Shown here: positions 19,136 through 29,456 of the stretch, in pieces
Layout of the letters: each line of letters opens with the position of its first letter
How positions within the stretch are numbered: position 1 is the stretch's first letter
DNA from: Rhodanobacteraceae bacterium
GTDB lineage: Bacteria > Pseudomonadota > Gammaproteobacteria > Xanthomonadales > SZUA-5
DNA: 64,000 bases
Direction of reading: 5' to 3'
Assembly (NCBI GenBank): GCA_016717705.1
Contig: JADKFD010000008.1
Coordinates: 1-64,000 of the forward strand
The notes under the pieces: model-generated
Database searches by the model: none
What the model saw: the letters and a program-made list of their open reading frames with translations, nothing else
What the model was told of the DNA's origin: nothing
Made by a program: the position numbers and the translations under genes

Positions 19136-19220
19136 GTAGGCCGTTGTATCGCGCAGCGATTCACCGGCGAGCCTGCGCAAGCACCCGGTGAATGCGATGG
19201 AGCCGCGTACAACGGGCTAC
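19136..19220. repeat. GTAG-type palindrome (family C, copy 1)
   Basis: Begins GTAGGCCGTTGTA and ends CAACGGGCTAC, with inner TTCACCGGCG and CACCCGGTGAA. Same pattern as copies at 41.7 and 44.4 kb. Confidence 0.75.
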
Positions 19221-19333
19221 CGGAGCTCAGGCGGTGTCGCCGGCATGTCAACTTTCGGGACATTTGGTCAGCTAAGCTTACGGCCGATTCTGGTAGAAGT
19301 ACGATGACCTTCGTCGAACCGGGGAATCTGTCG

Positions 19334-22300
19334 ATGCGCACTGGATTGGCCTATCTGACCGCCGTGGGGCTGCTTGCCGTGATGGCTGCTTGCACGTTGC
19401 CGCAGTCGCATGAACTGGCGAATCCCGCGCCACCGCCAAGGGAGCGGCCAGACTCTCCGGGCGAACGCGCCGCCTACGATCAGGCGCGGCGATTGCCGCC
19501 CGGCGCCGCCGCCATCGACCCGACGTGGTACGCGCAAGCGCAGCGTCATGCCCAGCGACTGCCCGCTTTCAGCACCCAAGCCGGGCGCATGGTGACCGGC
19601 GAAAAGACCGCGCCGCGCTGGGAATGGCTGGGTCCGAGCAATGTCGGCGGGCGCACGCGCACGCTGGTTTTCGATCCGCGCAACCCGGCACGCATGCTCG
19701 CTGGCGGTGTGTCCGGCGGCGTGTTCGAAAGCACCGACGCCGGCACCAGCTGGCATCCGCTGTCGGACGACGCCGTCAACCTCAACATCGGCGCCCTGGC
19801 TTTCGGGCTGGATCCCGACACCATCTATGCCGGTACCGGTGAGCTCTATCGCAACAACGAGCGCCCGTATGCGGCCATGTGGGGCCAGGGCATCTTGCGC
19901 TCCACCGACGGCGGACAGCATTTCCAGCAGTTGCTGGCGACCGCGAACGACAACTTCCGCTATGTGTCCGATTTGCTGGTGTCCCCGAACAACCGCGGGA
20001 GCATCTACGCCGCCACCAATACCGGCGTCTGGCGCTCGGACGATGGCGGCAACAGCTTCGTGCAGATCCTCAAGCCCACCGACGCCGCTGGCGGTCTCTT
20101 GTATGAGGGCTGCACCGATCTGCAGCCGTTGCCGGACAGCGAAGGCTTGCTGGTGAGTTGCGCCTCGCGCTCGGAGGACGATCGCTACTGGCTGCCGGGT
20201 ACCGTGGTGCCGCCGGCTTGCGGCGGCCCCTGCCCGGCCACCGTATTTCGCACCGACGCCGCCGACGAGAGTGCGCCAACCTGGGCGGTGGTGCTGAGCG
20301 AGCCCGGCATGGGCCGCACCACGCTGGCGCAGGCGCCGTCGAACCCCAATATCATCTACGCGCTGGCCGCCAGCACCGTTCCCGGGCCGGATCGCAACAA
20401 CGACGGCCGCGGCGACTACAACAACGGGCTGCACGGGCTGTACCGCTCGACCGACGGCGGTCGCAGCTGGCAGGCGCGGCTGCTCAATGATTCCACCGAT
20501 GTGTTGTCGACCTATCTGCTCAGCTACGCCGACGGTTTCGAGGCGGTGCGCTGCGGATTCGGCAGCTTCGATGCCTACAGTGCCGGCTGGTACAACCAGG
20601 CGATCGCGGTGAACCCGCTCAACCCGGACATCGTCTGGGTCGGCGGCATGGAGGTCTATCGCTCCGACGACGGCGGCGCCAGCTTCGGCAAGGCCTCGTA
20701 CTGGTGGCTCCCGGACGGACAGCCCGGCGCCATCCACGCCGACCAGCACGTGCTGAAGTTCCATCCGAACTACGCCCAGGGTACGCGCATCCTCTACAGC
20801 ACCAACGATGGCGGCGTGGCCTACACCGACAATGACGCCGGTCCGGTGCGCACCGGCGCCAGTGCCGCCTGCGGACCGGGCAATGGCGTGGTGCGCTGGA
20901 CCACCATCGAGGAGGGCCTGGGCAGCACGCAGTTCTATACCGGCGCGGTCAGCGCCAGCGCGTCGCTGTGGCTGGGTGGGGCGCAGGACAACGGCACCTT
21001 GCTGCAAAGCCCGTTCTCCGCCGGCAACAGCTTCACCGAGATCTTCGGCGGCGACGGCGCCAGCGTGGCGATCGACCCGCGCAACGACCGCGTGCTCTAC
21101 GTCAGCTACCAGAACGTCAACATCCACCGATCGGTCGACGGCGGCAGCAGCTTCACGCCAGCGACCAACGGCATCAACGACGTCACCGTCTTCATCATGC
21201 CCTTCGAGATCGACCGCACGGCGCCAGATCGCCTGTACGCCGGCGGCTCGCGCTTGTGGCGCACCAACAACCAGGGGCGCAACTGGAGCGCGGCCAGCCA
21301 GGTGCTCGGTTTCGATTTCACCGATCGCATTTCGGCGATCGGGCTGTCGCCGCTCAACCCCAATCTGCTGCTGCTCGGCAACCAGCACGCGATCTTCCGC
21401 AGCAGCAATGCCACCACCAGCACCGCCACCAGTGCCTTCGCCAGCACCTCGCCGCGTGCCGGCTGGGTGTCCTCGCTGAGCTTCGATCCAGTCGACGCCA
21501 ATGTCGCCTATGCGACCTATTCGACCTTCGGTGGCGCGCATGTCTGGCGCAGCTCTGACGCCGGCGCCACCTGGCAGGCAATCGACGGCAGCGGTGCGGG
21601 GGCGCTGCCGGATATTCCGGTGCACCATCTGGTGATCGATCCCAACAACCGCCAGCGGCTGTATATCGGCACCGACATCGGCGTGTTCGTCAGCCTCGAT
21701 GGCGGCGCCAGCTGGGCACGCGAGAATGGCGGCTTCGCCAACGTCATCGTCGAGCGCCTGGCGATCGCCGCCAATCCACCCGGTGGCGTGGCGCAGCTGT
21801 ACGCCTTCACCTATGGACGTGGCGTCTGGCGCGCGCCGCTGGCCGATTTCGACGGTGTGCCCAGCTATCGCATCGGCGCCGACCTGTCGGGCGCCTTCTA
21901 CGACCCGGCGCAGGATGGCCATGGCTGGTTCCTGGAGGCCGCCAACATCGATGGCGTGCCCGGCGTGGTCGCCACCTGGTACACCTACCTCAACGGCGAG
22001 CAGGTGTGGCTGGTCGGCGCCGGAAAGGTGACCGGCGACAGCGTGCGCGTGCCGCTTTCGATCACCCGTGGTGGCGACTTCCCCCCCGATTTCAACAGCG
22101 GCGAGGTGATCGTCGACGCGTGGGGCGAGGTTGTGCTGCGTTTTGCCGACAAGGATCACGGCAGTGCGACCTGGACCACCACGCACCCGGGATTTGTCAG
22201 CGGCAGCATGCCGTTGGCGCGCCTGACCAGCATCGCCGGCGGCAGCGACGGCAACCTCTCGGCCTGCTACAGCGGCACCTGGTACCAGCCAACGCAGGCT

Positions 22301-22639
22301 GGCCATGGCCTGCAGGTGCAATTGATTGGCCCGCCCGGCGCGCGCCAGCTGGTGGCGATCTGGTTCACCTATTTGAATGATCGCCAGGTGTGGCTGCTCG
22401 GCGCCGGACCGGTGCAAGGCGACCAGGCCACGCTGACGATGACGATCACCCGGGGCGGACAATTTCCGCCCAATTTCAACCCGGCCAGCGTCGTTCGCGA
22501 AACCTGGGGAACCCTGAGCTTCCAGGGCATCGGCAGCCAGACCGCGCGCATGCAGTGGCAGAGCAGTCGAGCGGGTTTCAGCAATGGCGCGCTGGATCTG
22601 GTGCGGTTGTCGACCTTGCTCGACAAGGCTTGTCCGTAG
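19334..22639 (+). CDS. Secreted BNR/sortilin-type propeller lipoprotein with a duplicated C-terminal domain
   Basis: A protein of about 1,100 residues. The signal ends VMAAC, so it is probably a lipoprotein; an ATG at 19304 would add ten residues. Residues 100-835 carry many BNR/Asp-box motifs (STDAGTSW, STDGGRSW, SDDGGASF, SVDGGSSF, SLDGGASW) typical of VPS10/sortilin-like propellers. Two copies of a domain of about 110 residues follow. Each holds a GxFYDPAQDGHGW-like start, WYTYLNGEQVWLVGAG (copy 2: WFTYLNDRQVWLLGAG), ITRGGDFPPDFN (ITRGGQFPPNFN) and a WGT/WGE turn. I cannot name that domain. Function is unknown; related proteins are labelled glycosyl hydrolases without proof. A second propeller protein is at 29.5 kb. 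Confidence 0.82.
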   Translation: MRTGLAYLTAVGLLAVMAACTLPQSHELANPAPPPRERPDSPGERAAYDQARRLPPGAAAIDPTWYAQAQRHAQRLPAFSTQAGRMVTGEKTAPRWEWLGPSNVGGRTRTLVFDPRNPARMLAGGVSGGVFESTDAGTSWHPLSDDAVNLNIGALAFGLDPDTIYAGTGELYRNNERPYAAMWGQGILRSTDGGQHFQQLLATANDNFRYVSDLLVSPNNRGSIYAATNTGVWRSDDGGNSFVQILKPTDAAGGLLYEGCTDLQPLPDSEGLLVSCASRSEDDRYWLPGTVVPPACGGPCPATVFRTDAADESAPTWAVVLSEPGMGRTTLAQAPSNPNIIYALAASTVPGPDRNNDGRGDYNNGLHGLYRSTDGGRSWQARLLNDSTDVLSTYLLSYADGFEAVRCGFGSFDAYSAGWYNQAIAVNPLNPDIVWVGGMEVYRSDDGGASFGKASYWWLPDGQPGAIHADQHVLKFHPNYAQGTRILYSTNDGGVAYTDNDAGPVRTGASAACGPGNGVVRWTTIEEGLGSTQFYTGAVSASASLWLGGAQDNGTLLQSPFSAGNSFTEIFGGDGASVAIDPRNDRVLYVSYQNVNIHRSVDGGSSFTPATNGINDVTVFIMPFEIDRTAPDRLYAGGSRLWRTNNQGRNWSAASQVLGFDFTDRISAIGLSPLNPNLLLLGNQHAIFRSSNATTSTATSAFASTSPRAGWVSSLSFDPVDANVAYATYSTFGGAHVWRSSDAGATWQAIDGSGAGALPDIPVHHLVIDPNNRQRLYIGTDIGVFVSLDGGASWARENGGFANVIVERLAIAANPPGGVAQLYAFTYGRGVWRAPLADFDGVPSYRIGADLSGAFYDPAQDGHGWFLEAANIDGVPGVVATWYTYLNGEQVWLVGAGKVTGDSVRVPLSITRGGDFPPDFNSGEVIVDAWGEVVLRFADKDHGSATWTTTHPGFVSGSMPLARLTSIAGGSDGNLSACYSGTWYQPTQAGHGLQVQLIGPPGARQLVAIWFTYLNDRQVWLLGAGPVQGDQATLTMTITRGGQFPPNFNPASVVRETWGTLSFQGIGSQTARMQWQSSRAGFSNGALDLVRLSTLLDKACP

Positions 22640-22682
22640 CCTGCTGGCCGGTACCGCAGCAGGCAAGTGTCGGAGCAGGTTC

Positions 22683-23013
22683 TTGTGGGAGCGGGTTTAC
22701 CGCGCGAGCTTTGGCCTTTGCTTTTTGTGGGAGCGGGTTCGCCCCGCGATTGCCCTGAGACGGCAATCGCGCGCGAGCGCGCTCCTACAAGTCTTCCGTG
22801 GACCTGCGGCATGTTGTAGGAGTTGCTTGCGCGCGATGCCTTTGATCTCGGCCAGAACCGGATCCCACAAGAGCCAAAGGCCAGAGCTCGCGGGGTCAAC
22901 CCGCTCCCACAGAAGCCAAAGCCAAAGGCAAGAGCTCGCGGGGTAAACCCGCTCCACAGAAGCCAAAGCCAAAGCCAAAGCCAGAAGCTCGCGGGGTAAA
23001 CCCGCTCCCACAG
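22683..23013. repeat. Palindrome array: families B and R stacked
   Basis: The gap between the propeller and nuclease genes holds two left arms of family B (TGTGGGAGCGGGTT, starting 22684 and 22725), a full family R pair (about 22764-22840), then three right arms of family B (22886-22911, 22934-22958, 22987-23012). The right arms are separated by tandem GCCAAA units. It looks like repeated insertion and copying in one site. Confidence 0.85.
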
Positions 23014-23029
23014 AAAGGCAATGACAAAA

Positions 23030-23051
23030 GGGGCGGCCGATTGGCCGCCCC
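23030..23051 (-). terminator. Terminator hairpin for the nuclease gene
   Basis: A perfect 9-bp stem (GGGGCGGCC with GGCCGCCCC, loop GATT) is followed on the minus strand by TTTT. A second hairpin with a stem of about 13 bp, 23068-23098, lies between it and the nuclease stop codon at 23107. Confidence 0.8.
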
Positions 23052-23106
23052 TTCGTGTTTCAACGCGCGGTGGAAACCCCGCTGCGCGGGGGTTCCACCT
23101 TAGGGC

Positions 23107-26100
23107 TCAAGCCTCGCGGCGCACCGCGACAAAGCCGATCAGGCCGAACAACAGGCCCATCAGGATCAGGCCCAGGCCGCTCAAGGTCGGGATCTCCTCG
23201 ACCAGGTAGCCGACCTGCACGGTCAGACCGGCAGCGTTGTTGTTCGCCACCGGATCGGTGGTGGACGACGTCGTGCTGGCGTTGACTGCGGTCTGGCCCT
23301 CGACATTGCTGAAGGCATTGACCACCAGCGTGCGCGTCACGCCTGGCGCGGTTGCCCCGGCCCAGGTGCAGACGATGGCGCCGGTGTTGCCGACCTGCGG
23401 TGTGGTGCAGGTGGCGCCAGCTGCGGTGTGACCGGCATAGCGGAAGTCCGGCGTCAGCGTGAGCGTGATCGAGACACCTTGTGCATCCGACGGTCCCAGG
23501 TTCTGGCTGGTTGCGGTGAAGCTCACCGGCACGTTGATCTGAATCTGCGAGGTCGTCGCGGTCAGGGTCAGCACCAGATCAGCCAGGGTGTTGACGGTGG
23601 TCGTCGTGCTGGCCGAGTTGTTGCCGGCGTTCGGATCCGGGGAACCGGAGGTCACCGTCGCGGTGGCGTTGATGACGCTGGCTTCCGGTGCCGAAGCGGC
23701 GACCAGCATGACGATGCTGGTCGTGCGCGAGGCGCCCGGCGCCATGCTGCCGGTTACCGTGCACACCACCGGACTGCCGGCGCAGGCGCCACCACCGGTG
23801 ACCGAGCCGGACACGAAGCTGGTGTTGCTCGGCGTCGGCAGGGTCACCACCACTGCGGTGGCGTCCGACGGACCGGCATTGCTGACCACTGCGGTGTAAG
23901 TCAGCTGGGTGCCGGCGACCACCGGATCGGGGGCGTCGGTCAGCGTGATCGCCAGATCGGCCTGCACCTGCACCACCGTGGTCGCGGTTGCCGTGTTGTT
24001 GCCGGCGGCCGGATCCGGGGTCAATGACGATGCCGTTGCGGTGGCACTCAGGCCAGCGGTTTGCGCTGCCGCCACGGCTGCTACGACCGTCACCGAACGC
24101 GTGCCGGCCGGAAGCGTCGCACCCGCCCAGGTGCACACCACCGGACTGGCGGCGTTGCAGGAACCACCGGCGCTCGGCGTGGCCGAGACGAAACTGGTGC
24201 CCGCATCGAGCGGCAAGCTGATCGTCACATCCTGGGCATCCGACGGGCCGCCATTGCTCAGCGTCGCCAGATAGCTCAGGTTGGTTCCGGCGGTCACCGG
24301 ATCCGGCGTGTCGGTCAGCGTGATCGACAGATCGGCTGCCACGTTGACCGCAGTTGCTGTCGTCGCCGTGTTGTTGCCCGGCACCGAGTCCGGGCTGCCT
24401 GAGGACGCCGTCGCGATGGCGTTGAGGATGCTGCCGCTGGCGGTTGCCGCCGGCACGCCGGCAATCACGGTGACGCTGCGCTGTGCGGCGGGCAAGGTGA
24501 CGCCGGCCCAGGTGCAGGTCACCGTGCCGTTGGCGCCGACCGCCGGGGTGACGCAGGCGCCACCGGCGCTGGCTACCGCCGACACGAAGGTCAGGGTCGC
24601 AGGCAGCGGCAGTGCGATGCTGGCGCCCTGGGCTTCCGACGGGCCGACATTGGTCAGCGTGGCCACATAGGTCAGCTGACTGCCGGCGGACACCGGATCC
24701 GGGCTGTCGGTCAGCAGGATCGACAGGTTGGCGTCCACCGTGATGGTCTGGTTCGCCGTGGCGCTGTTGTTGGCCGGGTTGCTGTCGATCGAGGTGGTGG
24801 TGACCGTCGCCGTGTTGGCGATCGCCGCCGCCGGCGTGCTCGCCGCAAGGTTGGCAACCACGGTGAACACCGCGCTGCCGACTGCCTGGCTTGGGTTGCT
24901 GCAGCTGATCGCGCCGCTGCTGCCAGCGGCTGGCGTGGTGCAGGTCCAGCCGGCCACATTGGCCATCGACACGAAGCGCACCGCGGTCGGCAAGGTGTCG
25001 TTCCACACGACATTGGCCGCCGGTTGCGGACCCGCGTTGGTGACGGTCACCGTGTACGAGAAATTGCTGCCACCGGCGACCGGCGTCGCCGTCGATGCGG
25101 TCTTGGTCAGCGAAACATCGATCGGAATGAAGACGTTCGGCGTCAGGAACACCACCAGCGGATCATGATCCGACAGCCGGTTCGGCGAGGCCGCGTTGTT
25201 GCGTTCGGTCTCCGGGAAGTCGGCATTGATGTTGGCGTGCTCGATGCGCGGGGCGGTGGTGCGCACGGCGACGGCCGCGCTGACCAGCGCGTGGTCGATC
25301 GACTGCGCCATGCCGTCGAAGGTGTAGCTGTAGCGCTGCAGCGCCGGTACCGAATCGAACAGGTTGTCGAAGTCCGGATTGACCAGATCGGCGCCATCGC
25401 CGATCACCGCAGTGGTGTTGTCCGGCGACGGCAGGCCGGCGATCGTGCCCATCGAGTCGCCGAGGCCATCGTTGAACTCGAAGGCATTGAAGTCGCCGAC
25501 CAGCACGATCTGCTCGTTCGCGTTCAAAACTGGCGCGCCTGCACGAGATTGGCCAGATCGACCGCCTGCGCCTGACGCTTGGCGCGCACGCGATGACCCG
25601 CAGTCGGCCAGCCATTGCTGCCCGCGGCCGGATCGGTCGACCCGAGGAAGGAGCGCAGATGGTTGACGATCACGGTCAACGGGTAGCTCTGGCCGGTGGC
25701 GTTGTTGACCAGCGCATCCAGACGCAGCGGCGGGCGATCGTTGAGGATCTCGGTGCTGCTGTCCGGGTTGGTGAACAGGCTGCCATCGAGTTCCTGGACC
25801 ACCGCGTTGACGGTCACGCGCGGGGTCACGCCAACCACCGGCGCGGTTTTCACCAGGAAGCCGACATCGATGCCGCCGACATCGTTGCCCTCGACCAGGT
25901 ACGCGGTGTACATCGGGTTCGGCTGCGCAGCGGCGACTGCATCGTTGTTGATCGTGGTCGCCAGCGTCTGCAGCGTGCTCAGGTTCTCGACCTCAATGAC
26001 ACCGACCACGTCCGGCGTGCGCAGCGCATTGCGGATACCGAGCGAGGCCTTGGCCAGGCGTTGGTTGTACGCGGCCAGGGTCAGTACCGGTTCGCCGATG

Positions 26101-28057
26101 CCCGGATCGTTGACGTTGTCGAAGAAGCGCTCCATGTTGTACGAAGCGATGGTGACATTGGCCGCAGTCGGCACGCTCACCGATGCCGAGACCACGCTGC
26201 CGGCGACAGTCGGCGTGCTGCCGCTCTCCGGCAGGATCGTGTAGCGGCGGAAGGCGTAATCGAGCGGGCCGATCAGGCCGCCGACGGTCTGGCCGAAGCC
26301 GACGTTCAGCGCGGTGGTGCCGGCCAGCGCATCGCTGTCGACGCGCAGGACCTCGGGATTGCCATCCCAGCGCGGGATCGGCGGGATGGTGCCGGTGCCG
26401 GCTGGCGGCGGATCCGGCGGCTGGATACCCGATTCGCGCAGCGAGCGCGCGACGCTGCCGGTGACCATGCCGAAGAACACGCCGGTGGTGGTGGAGCTGG
26501 CGTTGGGCTCGTTGACGTTGCCGTCGGTCGGGGCATTGACGGAGAGCGAGGCCACCGAGACGCGCATGCCCTCCAGGCGTTCGAGCTGGTCGAACACGCC
26601 CGCCGGACTCGGGAAGGCTGCGGTCAAAGGCGTGGCTGCCGGCAGCGCGTTGCCCGCGGACAGCTGGGTGATGGTGGCAAAACTGAGCTCGGTCAGCGGC
26701 GGCTGCAGCGGATCGGAAGCGGGGACGAACTCGGTCACCGTGGCGGACACGCGCACCAGGTTGCCGATCGCGGCGCTGGCCGGCGGCGCCGCGCTGGTGA
26801 ACACGAAGATGCCCTCGGAGGTCAACGGATCGGCATCCACGCTGGGCGGTCCTGCATGAAGAAGCCGTTGTTCTTGACCGCGTAGACGATGCCGGTCGTG
26901 GTGACCACCTGGCCGACCAGCGGCGAACTGCTGCCCGGGCCCTGGATGTCGTGGATCGGCGTGATCACGAAATCGTCGTTGGTGATCGTGCCCTGGCCTT
27001 GACCATCGATCACCGTGGCGCCAACCACATTGGTGACGTTGACGAAGAAGGTCTCGTTGGGCTCGACCGTTGGATCGCCGTTCACCGTGACGTTGAACAG
27101 GAATGGCCCGCTGCTGCCCTGCGCAATGATCTGGCCGGTCAGTGTATTGGCCACGTAGTCGTTGTCCGCAAGCGTCGCCGTGTTGTCTGCGGTGGCGATG
27201 TCGAATGTCACGCCGCCAGCGCCAGCCGGTGCCGACAAGGTCACCGAGAACTGCGCATTGATGGTGCCGGCATTGCCTTCGGTCACGCTGACATCGTTGA
27301 TCGACAGGCCAGGTGTGCCGCTGCAGGTGCCGGTGACCGCGATGTCATCGATGCCGACCGGCTCGTCGTTCCCGGCGGCATTGGCGGTCATCACGCGAAT
27401 CTGCACCACTGCCTGATTGTCTGCAGCGGCGGGCAGGGTCGCGCTCACCGGGGTGACCAGCGTGGCAAGACTTGGCCCGGTCGTGGCGTCGGCCACGAAG
27501 CCCGCCGGCACGTTGGTGAAATTGCCACTGTTACCGACCCGGAAATGCAGCGCCACAGGCTGCACCGCGTTATCGACGGACCCGTCGAGATCGCGCAGGT
27601 TGTACGCCACATTGATCCCGGTACAGCCGGCCGTGTTGACGTACAACCGGATGTAGGGCGCGTCCGCCGCACCGCTGCCATTCAGGGCGATCACCGGGTC
27701 TGCGAGTTGAAACTCGGCCACGGCACCGGTCGTGAACGTATTGGGGGTCGTCTGGTTCGCTATGACGCTGATCACGCCCGGCGTGTCGGAGGCCAGCAGT
27801 GTCTGCGGGTCGGCACCGGTGGCGGCGGTGACATTGTCGCCGCGGAAGCCCTCGATGCCGGGGACGGCTGCCCAGTTGTTGTCGACCGTGATCAGTCCGG
27901 TGTTGGCCCAATTCTGGGAGAAAGGAAGCGGCTGTGCCGCGCTATCCGCCCAGGACGTGCCGGGCAGAAGCAGTACCAGCGCGAGGGCGGTCTGCAGGGC
28001 ACTCGCGCCCAACAAGGAAACAGCCGCGAGCGCGGCAGCAAAACGCGTACGAATCAT
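23107..28057 (-). CDS. ExeM/NucH-type extracellular nuclease with DUF11 repeats and IPTL-CTERM, two frameshifts
   Basis: Very large secreted DNase-like protein, about 1,650 residues when joined. In order: signal peptide (start 28057, MIRTRFAAALAAVSLLG); an N-terminal beta region; a Calx-beta-like domain (SINDVSVTEGNAG to GTITNDD); an OB-like region (VGQVVTTTGIVYAV); an endonuclease/exonuclease/phosphatase domain (TIASYNMERFFD, VVGVIEVEN, VLVGDFNAFEFNDG, LSDHDPLVVF); five DUF11 repeats (each with DPV-AG-LTYTATVSNAGPSDA-type text); and a C-terminal IPTL-CTERM signal (EIPTLSGLGLIL, hydrophobic stretch, VRREA). The reading is broken at 26822-26840 and at the AAAA of 25526-25529. The domains run on exactly across both breaks, so indels in the assembly are likely. 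IPTL-CTERM tails are thought to be sorted and cleaved at the envelope. Codon use matches the neighbours. Confidence 0.9.
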
Positions 28058-28182
28058 GTTCGACCCCAGCAAAAAACGGATGACTGCCCGGGCGAAAGGC
28101 CCGGATCGTGAAAGATAGCGCGAGTTTGTGTCGATTCGGGGTCGGAAGCGCCGTTTTTCGGCCAAAACCGGCGCTTTCGATC

Positions 28183-28255
28183 TGTGGGAGCGGGTTTATC
28201 CCGCGAGTTCTTGACCTGAAAGGCAAAAGGCTCGCGGGATAAACCCGCTCCCACA
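28183..28255. repeat. Family B palindrome, perfect 25-bp arms
   Basis: Arms 28183-28207 and 28231-28255 are exact inverted copies starting TGTGGGAGCGGGTTTATC. They lie between the nuclease start and the stop of the downstream-oriented next gene. Confidence 0.9.
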
Positions 28256-28268
28256 GCAGGCCGGAACT

Positions 28269-29261
28269 TCAGCCCTTGGCCGACTTGCGCGCCTTGGCCT
28301 TGGCTGGTGCGGCCTTGCTGGCCCTGGCTGCAGGCTTCTTCGCTGCGGGCTCGGGCTTCGCCACTCGCTTCTTCGCTACGGGCTTGGGCTTCGCCACCGC
28401 CTTCTTCGCCGCAGGCTTGGGCTTCGCCACCGCCTTCTTCGCCGCGGGCTTGCGCCTGACCGGGGCCGGCTCGGCGTCTTCGACCACCGCCTCAGGCTCA
28501 TGCGCGCCCGGCACAAAACGCTTCAGGTCATGCAGGCTGGGCAGGCTGGGCAACAGGCCGGTCACCCGACCGACCCAGGATTTGGCCGATTCCTGCACCT
28601 GGTCGATCGCCGTGCGCGCGGCGCTGGTGGCCCACTCGACCAGCGTCGACTCGTCGATATTGGTGACCTGGCGCATCAGCTTCGGCCATTCCTCCAGATC
28701 CGCATCGCGGAACTTGGCAACGGCTTGGGCGCGCATGCCAATCGCATAGGTCAAGGCGATGTTCTTGGTCGCCACCGTGGCGATCTTGGCGATCGGCAGC
28801 GCGCGCTTGAGGACAAAACCGCCGATCACCGCGCCGGCGTAGCGCTTGAGCAGCTTGGCGACGATGCTCGAGGCATGCGTGGCGCCGACGTTGGTCGCGG
28901 CAATGGCGAGGATGGCAAAACGTTCACCGGCATCGCCGAGCTCGACGTCGTACAGCGCGAAGGTCTCGATCACCAGTTCCGACTGCAGCGCGGTCACCGT
29001 GCCGATGTCGATCACCGGGCCCAGAAACACGCCGGCGAGCTTGCCGGCGCCGGGCACCAGCTCGACTACCGCCGACAACGCGCCGATGGCTCCGGCCTGC
29101 AGGCACTTGCTTTGCACCAGCAGCCGGTGCAACTCCTCGTTGTCGGCATCCGGCAGGCGCTTGCGCAGCGCCACCACGCGCGCCTTGGCGGCCTTGCGAT
29201 CAGCCTTGCGCAGCGCTTTCCACAGTTCCTGGGCGGCAGCGGGCAACATCGGCGTCTCCAC
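28269..29261 (-). CDS. Unknown protein with a histone H1-like Lys/Ala/Pro tail
   Basis: A 330-residue protein. Residues 1-245 form a mostly hydrophobic, glycine-rich region (GAIGALSAVVELVPGAGKL, VIDIGTVTALQSELV, then YAGAVIGGFVLKRALPIAK) that faintly resembles EcsC-like proteins. Residues 270-330 are a basic tail of repeats such as KKAVAKPKPAA and KKPAARASKAAPAKAKARK, like histone H1 and bacterial AlgP/Hc1-type tails. Such tails bind DNA or other polyanions. The combination of a membrane-like body and a DNA-binding tail is odd. No function assigned. The low-complexity tail could be prone to length change. Confidence 0.6.
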   Translation of the reverse strand: METPMLPAAAQELWKALRKADRKAAKARVVALRKRLPDADNEELHRLLVQSKCLQAGAIGALSAVVELVPGAGKLAGVFLGPVIDIGTVTALQSELVIETFALYDVELGDAGERFAILAIAATNVGATHASSIVAKLLKRYAGAVIGGFVLKRALPIAKIATVATKNIALTYAIGMRAQAVAKFRDADLEEWPKLMRQVTNIDESTLVEWATSAARTAIDQVQESAKSWVGRVTGLLPSLPSLHDLKRFVPGAHEPEAVVEDAEPAPVRRKPAAKKAVAKPKPAAKKAVAKPKPVAKKRVAKPEPAAKKPAARASKAAPAKAKARKSAKG

Positions 29262-29456
29262 GGCGGGATACGCGCATCCTAACCGTTGCGCGGGCTTGCG
29301 CAGCGGCCATGGGAGCGCGCTTGCGCGCGAAAGGATCGCGGCAAGCCATTGCGCAAGCGCGCTACACTAGAGTCGCTTGTCGATCCTACGTCCGCGCCAC
29401 AGCGCGCCGCGTTATCGTTCCGGCCCTCGATCCACGCGAAGTCCCCGGGAGGACCC

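Noticed and set aside
19268..22666. An open frame of over 1,100 codons antisense to the propeller gene
   Set aside because: Mirror of the real gene's codon bias; rich in Ala, Val, Arg and His without domain structure. The same holds for 29466-32447 and 57501-59627 on the minus strand.
22683..23013. Possible CRISPR array
   Set aside because: The repeated units are inverted arms with unequal spacers of simple GCCAAA text, not direct repeats with unique spacers, and no cas gene is present.
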